A DNA stretch of 64,000 nucleotides, from positions 38,022 through 102,021 of the forward strand of contig NZ_AWSA01000014.1 in the NCBI RefSeq assembly GCF_000576595.1. The letters run 5' to 3'. The first letter of the stretch is position 1; the number at the start of each line of letters is the position of its first letter. Of this stretch, positions 60,867 through 64,000 are shown piece by piece. Origin of the DNA: Intrasporangium oryzae NRRL B-24470 (GTDB taxonomy: Bacteria > Actinomycetota > Actinomycetes > Actinomycetales > Dermatophilaceae). Position numbers and translations under genes: made by a program. The notes beneath the pieces are model-generated. The model searched no databases, was not told where the DNA came from, and saw only the letters and a program-made list of their open reading frames with translations.

Positions 60867-62614
60867 GTCGTCGGCCCCGGTCCGTGGCTCTCCGGAATAC
60901 GGCTCTCCTGCATACGGCTCTCCGGGACATGGCTGTCCTGGACCTGGCTCCCCTGCATGCGTCCCTTCAGCTTCCGGTTGCCAGGACCGGGGAACCGCCG
61001 TCGCACGCGGTTGTGCCAGAGGGCGGCGCGTGCGGCGTTCGCCCCGCAGGCGCCGTGCACACCGCCGCCCGGGTGGGCCGAGGCCGAGCCCAAGTAGAGG
61101 CCTTCGACCGGTGTCTCCGGACGGCCCAGTCCGGGCACCGGCCGCAGGACGAGCTGCTGCCGCAGGGTGGCGGTGCCTCCGTTGAGGGCGCCCCCGACGA
61201 GGTTCGCGTCACGCGCCTCGAGCTCGCGCGGCCCGAGGACCCGCCGGGCCACGACGAGGTCGCGGAAGCCGGGGGCGAAGCGCTCGACCCGCGCCTCCAT
61301 CCGGTCGGCGAACCGCTCCGCCTCGTCGCGGTCCCAGCGCCCCGTGATCGTTCGGGATCCCTGCGCACCGGATCCGGAACCCCCGCCGAAGCCGGCCCCG
61401 GTGACGCTGCCGAGGTCGCCGCGGATGCGCTGCGGCACGTGGGTGTAGGCCCACACCGCCTCGTGCCCCACGGGGGCACGGCCGGGATCGGCGGCGGCCA
61501 TCTGACCGAGCAGGATGAAGGGCGCCGACGGCACGAGGCCGGAGCGGATCTCGTCCATGGTCCGCGTGATCTCGTCGACGGAGTCTGCGAGGTGGACCGT
61601 GCCCGGGGGTCGGTCGGGAGCGTCCCGCCAAGGGATCGGGCCGTCGAGGGCCCAGTCGACCTTGACCGTCCCCGGGTCCCACTCGAAGCGACGCATCCGG
61701 GCCCGCAGGTGGTGGGGCAGCTCCTCCCACGGCACGAGCCCGCCGTAGAGGGCCGGCGCGGAGACGTCGGCGACGACCGCTCGCCGCACGGCGACCTCGT
61801 CGTCGGGGGTGCGTACCGCGACGGCGCGCCCGTTCCGGACGACGATCCCGGTCGCGGGCGTGCCGACGCGGATCTCCCCGCCGAGCGCGGTGAAGCGGTC
61901 GGCGATCGCGGCGCTGAGACGACCAGCCCCTCCACGCGGGACGGGGAAGCCGTGGGCTTGCCCGAGCATGACGAGCAGGAGGGCCATGAAGCCCGATCCG
62001 GGAGCGTCGAGGGGGATGTCCGAGTGGGCGGCGTTGCCGGCGAGGAGCAGCCGCGGCCCCTCCCCGCGGAAGGACCGGGCCGCGAGGCTCCGGACGGGTC
62101 GGAGCAGGGCCTGGGCGAGGGCGAGGCCACCGGCGCCCGGGACGCGTCGGGCGAGCCCGAGCCCGGAGCGCACGGGCGGGAAGGGGGTGAGCAGCGCGTC
62201 GATGACGTGGTCGCCGACGCGGTCCCACGTGGTGCAGAGGTCGAGCCACGCGTCCCCGTCGCCAGCGTGGAGGGCGTCGAGGCCGGCGGCGGTGGTGTGG
62301 CGGTCGCGCTCGAGCACGGCCCACCCGCCGGTGCGCAACGGGTGCCCACAGACGGCGGGTGCGTGGACCCACTCGAGCCCGAAGCGGTCGAGCCCCAGCC
62401 CCTGGATCGTCGGCGAGGCCGCGGCGAGCGGGTAGAACGAGCTGAACGTGTCGTGAACGTAGCCCTGGGCCACCGACGAGTCGCTCGCGACGGCGCCCCC
62501 GATCGTCGACTGGGCCTCGAGGAGGAGCACGGACCAGCCCGCGTCGGCGAGCAGGTTGGCCGACACGAGCCCGTTCGGCCCGGACCCGATGACGACGGCA
62601 TCGACGGTGGTCAT
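60863..62614 (-). CDS. phytoene-desaturase-like NAD(P)/FAD-dependent oxidoreductase
   Basis: 583 residues. N-terminal dinucleotide fold: VDAVVIGSGPNGLVSANLLA, WSVLLLEAQSTIGGAVASDS (GxGxxG and terminal Glu). C-terminal GLYLGSASAHPGGGVHGACG, a carotenoid-oxidase/CrtI-family FAD motif. CrtI and related amine-oxidase-like enzymes fit; the substrate is unknown. The last ~35 residues are an odd pentapeptide repeat (SHVPE, SRMQE, SRIPE, SHGPG) encoded by 15-base tandem units. It has GAGG ahead of the ATG and overlaps the SRPBCC gene. Confidence 0.9.
   Translation of the reverse strand: MTTVDAVVIGSGPNGLVSANLLADAGWSVLLLEAQSTIGGAVASDSSVAQGYVHDTFSSFYPLAAASPTIQGLGLDRFGLEWVHAPAVCGHPLRTGGWAVLERDRHTTAAGLDALHAGDGDAWLDLCTTWDRVGDHVIDALLTPFPPVRSGLGLARRVPGAGGLALAQALLRPVRSLAARSFRGEGPRLLLAGNAAHSDIPLDAPGSGFMALLLVMLGQAHGFPVPRGGAGRLSAAIADRFTALGGEIRVGTPATGIVVRNGRAVAVRTPDDEVAVRRAVVADVSAPALYGGLVPWEELPHHLRARMRRFEWDPGTVKVDWALDGPIPWRDAPDRPPGTVHLADSVDEITRTMDEIRSGLVPSAPFILLGQMAAADPGRAPVGHEAVWAYTHVPQRIRGDLGSVTGAGFGGGSGSGAQGSRTITGRWDRDEAERFADRMEARVERFAPGFRDLVVARRVLGPRELEARDANLVGGALNGGTATLRQQLVLRPVPGLGRPETPVEGLYLGSASAHPGGGVHGACGANAARAALWHNRVRRRFPGPGNRKLKGRMQGSQVQDSHVPESRMQESRIPESHGPGPTT
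60886..60962 (-). repeat. 15-bp tandem repeats in the 3' end of the oxidoreductase gene
   Basis: Five in-frame 15-base units of the type GGCTCTCCGGAATAC (plus strand) lie inside the gene's last codons and encode S-[RH]-x-[PQG]-[EG]-type pentapeptides. The unit length keeps the frame, so copy number could vary without breaking the protein. Confidence 0.8.
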
Positions 62615-62884
62615 GAGGCTCCTCTCGTCGCCGGCTCTTCTTCGCTGCGTACCCCGGCTCGTGCCGCCTCAACCCGAGGCACCACCCAGCGTCCGTATGC
62701 CGGGTGGCCAGCTTGCCCGTCCACGCGCGGACCGCGCGGGCCGGGGTCAGGCGCGAGCGCGTATGCCGTGCGACGAGTATCGCGCCGCGAGCGCGGGGCC
62801 GTGGGTGGCTGGGCGGGGGCAGCGGCATACGGGTTGATGTCGGTGCACCTCCGGCGCTGGCACCCAGGCGGAGCGCCCTCCGGC
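62615..62884. other. intergenic gap with three GTATGCC motifs
   Basis: No gene is seen in these 270 bases between two minus-strand genes. GTATGCCG occurs near 62695 and 62761 and its complement CGGCATAC near 62824. The outer pair has diverged arms (CCCAGCGTCCGTATGCC against GGCAGCGGCATACGG), which looks like a degenerate or interrupted REP-like element. The promoter of the oxidoreductase should also lie here, but no clear hexamers are visible. Confidence 0.55.
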
Positions 62885-63901
62885 TCAGGGCTGCAGGAGC
62901 ACCTTGATCGCGCGGCGCTCGTCCATGGCGCGGTAGCCCTCGGCGACCTGGTCGAGGGGGAGCGTGAGGTCGAAGACCTTGCCCGGGTCGATCCGCCCGT
63001 CGAGGACGCGCTCGAGCAGGTCGGGCAGGTAGGCCCGGACCGGGGCCATGCCGCCGGCGAGGCCGACGTTGCGGACGAACATCTGCCGGACCGGAAGCTC
63101 GACCCCGTGCGGCGCGCCGACGAAGCCGACCGTCGCACCCGGTCGAGCCACCCGGAATGCCGTCTTCATCGACTGGTCGGTGCCCACACACTCGAGGACC
63201 GCGTCCGCGCCGATGCCGCCGGTCAGCTCCATGACGGCCTCGACGCCGGCATCGTCACGTTCCGCGACGACGTCGGTCGCGCCGAACTCCGTGGCCAGCC
63301 GCTGCCGAGGCTCGTGCCGCGACATCGCCACGACGCGCTCGGCGCCGAGCTCCTTCGCCGCGATGACCCCGCACAGGCCGACCGCGCCGTCCCCGATGAC
63401 GACGGCCGTGCCACCAGGGCGGACGCGCGAGGCGACCGCGGCGTGCCACCCGGTCGCCATGACGTCGGAGAGGGTGAGCAGCGATGGGATGAGCGACGAG
63501 TCGGGCATCCCATCGGTCTTGACGAGGCTGCCGTCGGCCTGCGTCACACGAACGAGCTCGGCCTGGCCGCTCTCGGTCCAGCCCTGGTTCGTGCAGACCG
63601 ACGTGAAGCCGGCTCGGCAGTGCGGGCACGTGTTGTCGCTGTGGCAGAACGGGATGATGACGAAGTCGCCCGGCGCGAAGCCCGAGACGTCCGAGCCGGT
63701 CTCCTCGACGACCCCGACCGCCTCGTGGCCGATCGTCGAGCCGGGCGTGATCGCGTTCTCGCCGCGGTAGGGCCACAGGTCGGAGCCGCAGATGCAGCCG
63801 GCGACGACCCGGACGATGGCGTCGGTCGGCTTCTCGATCGTCGGGTCGGGCACCTCGGTGAACCGGATGTCCCGTGGGGCATGGATCGTCGTTGCGCGCA
63901 T
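62885..63901 (-). CDS. zinc-dependent alcohol dehydrogenase (MDR superfamily)
   Basis: 338 residues. Catalytic zinc site: GCICGSDLWPYRG (Cys) and TIGHEAVGVVEETG (His-Glu). NAD(P) site AVVIGDGAVGLCGVIAAKEL. A structural-zinc-like region FCHSDNTCPHCRAGFTSVC keeps three Cys. The length and IPSLLTLSDVMATGWHAAVA follow the threonine/alcohol dehydrogenase branch. It oxidises an alcohol or reduces an aldehyde, substrate unknown. ATG 63901 is favoured with GGAGA upstream; five earlier codons are also open. Confidence 0.92.
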   Translation of the reverse strand: MRATTIHAPRDIRFTEVPDPTIEKPTDAIVRVVAGCICGSDLWPYRGENAITPGSTIGHEAVGVVEETGSDVSGFAPGDFVIIPFCHSDNTCPHCRAGFTSVCTNQGWTESGQAELVRVTQADGSLVKTDGMPDSSLIPSLLTLSDVMATGWHAAVASRVRPGGTAVVIGDGAVGLCGVIAAKELGAERVVAMSRHEPRQRLATEFGATDVVAERDDAGVEAVMELTGGIGADAVLECVGTDQSMKTAFRVARPGATVGFVGAPHGVELPVRQMFVRNVGLAGGMAPVRAYLPDLLERVLDGRIDPGKVFDLTLPLDQVAEGYRAMDERRAIKVLLQP

Positions 63902-64000
63902 GGTCTCCATCCTCATGCCGGCGCGCGGACGCGTCCAACCCCGCTCTCACGGTGGCCGTCCCGCGCCCTCCTCCCCGCGCGCCCCCTCCCCGCACGCCCT

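Overview
The window is very GC-rich (I estimate a little over 70 %), densely coded, and uses GTG starts, ATGA stop/start overlaps and several apparently leaderless genes. Together with a mycoredoxin-like protein, a septum-formation-domain protein, a c-di-AMP riboswitch ahead of a CHAP hydrolase, DUF6916/DUF4386/DUF6069-type proteins and TTGTCCACA-type DnaA boxes, this points to a high-GC actinomycete, probably Micrococcales and possibly near Intrasporangiaceae (family-level placement is inference). I see no rRNA, tRNA, CRISPR array, transposase or complete prophage.

Layout. (1) 1-6056: an amino-sugar operon with an ABC importer (binding protein cut by the window edge, two permeases), a cytosolic GH3 N-acetylhexosaminidase, a ROK kinase and glucosamine-6-phosphate deaminase, closed by a hairpin. 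(2) 6057-7923: a cluster of DnaA-box-like sites followed by the replicative helicase dnaB. (3) 7924-16939: accessory genes: a truncated TetR remnant, a divergent MerR/MFS efflux pair with matching spacer operators, a TetR/DUF4386 pair with a palindromic operator, small membrane proteins, a VOC protein, a peptidase E-like protein and a methyltransferase. (4) 16940-28592: pgi, a CPBP protease, a MazG-like/DUF429 fusion, a mycoredoxin-like protein, an aldo/keto reductase, a phosphoribosyltransferase/erythromycin-esterase fusion, a CHAD protein, and a hemerythrin-DUF2249 / HTH regulator / membrane protein trio that looks nitrogen-oxide related. (5) 28745-35220: a polar amino-acid ABC importer, an M20 peptidase, a secreted cyanophycinase and an RpiR regulator, a candidate extracellular cyanophycin-use locus. 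(6) 35318-43580: DUF427, PadR with a double-dyad operator and a HAAS/DUF1700-type membrane protein, a DUF4190/septum-formation protein, a GAF-ANTAR-like regulator, a threonine aldolase-like lyase, a K+ channel, DUF389, and a CHAP hydrolase under a c-di-AMP riboswitch. (7) 43744-51821: a DUF308-lipase fusion, DUF6069, MscS, then GH3, a BASS-type transporter and GH1 in one run. (8) 52086-60107: a 1733-residue secreted multidomain surface protein, three tandem tail-collar (MdpB-like) proteins, a GNAT enzyme, and two DUF6916-like proteins, one with a Tat-type signal. (9) 60408-63901: an SRPBCC protein, a phytoene-desaturase-like oxidoreductase and a zinc alcohol dehydrogenase.

Across the window the octamer GTATGCCG/CGGCATAC recurs about 45 times by eye. 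Between genes it forms perfect palindromes with 10-24 bp stems, two of them with a shared loop, resembling an REP-type family. The candidates most worth following up are the collar/DUF6916/surface-protein locus, the cyanophycin locus, and this repeat/octamer system.
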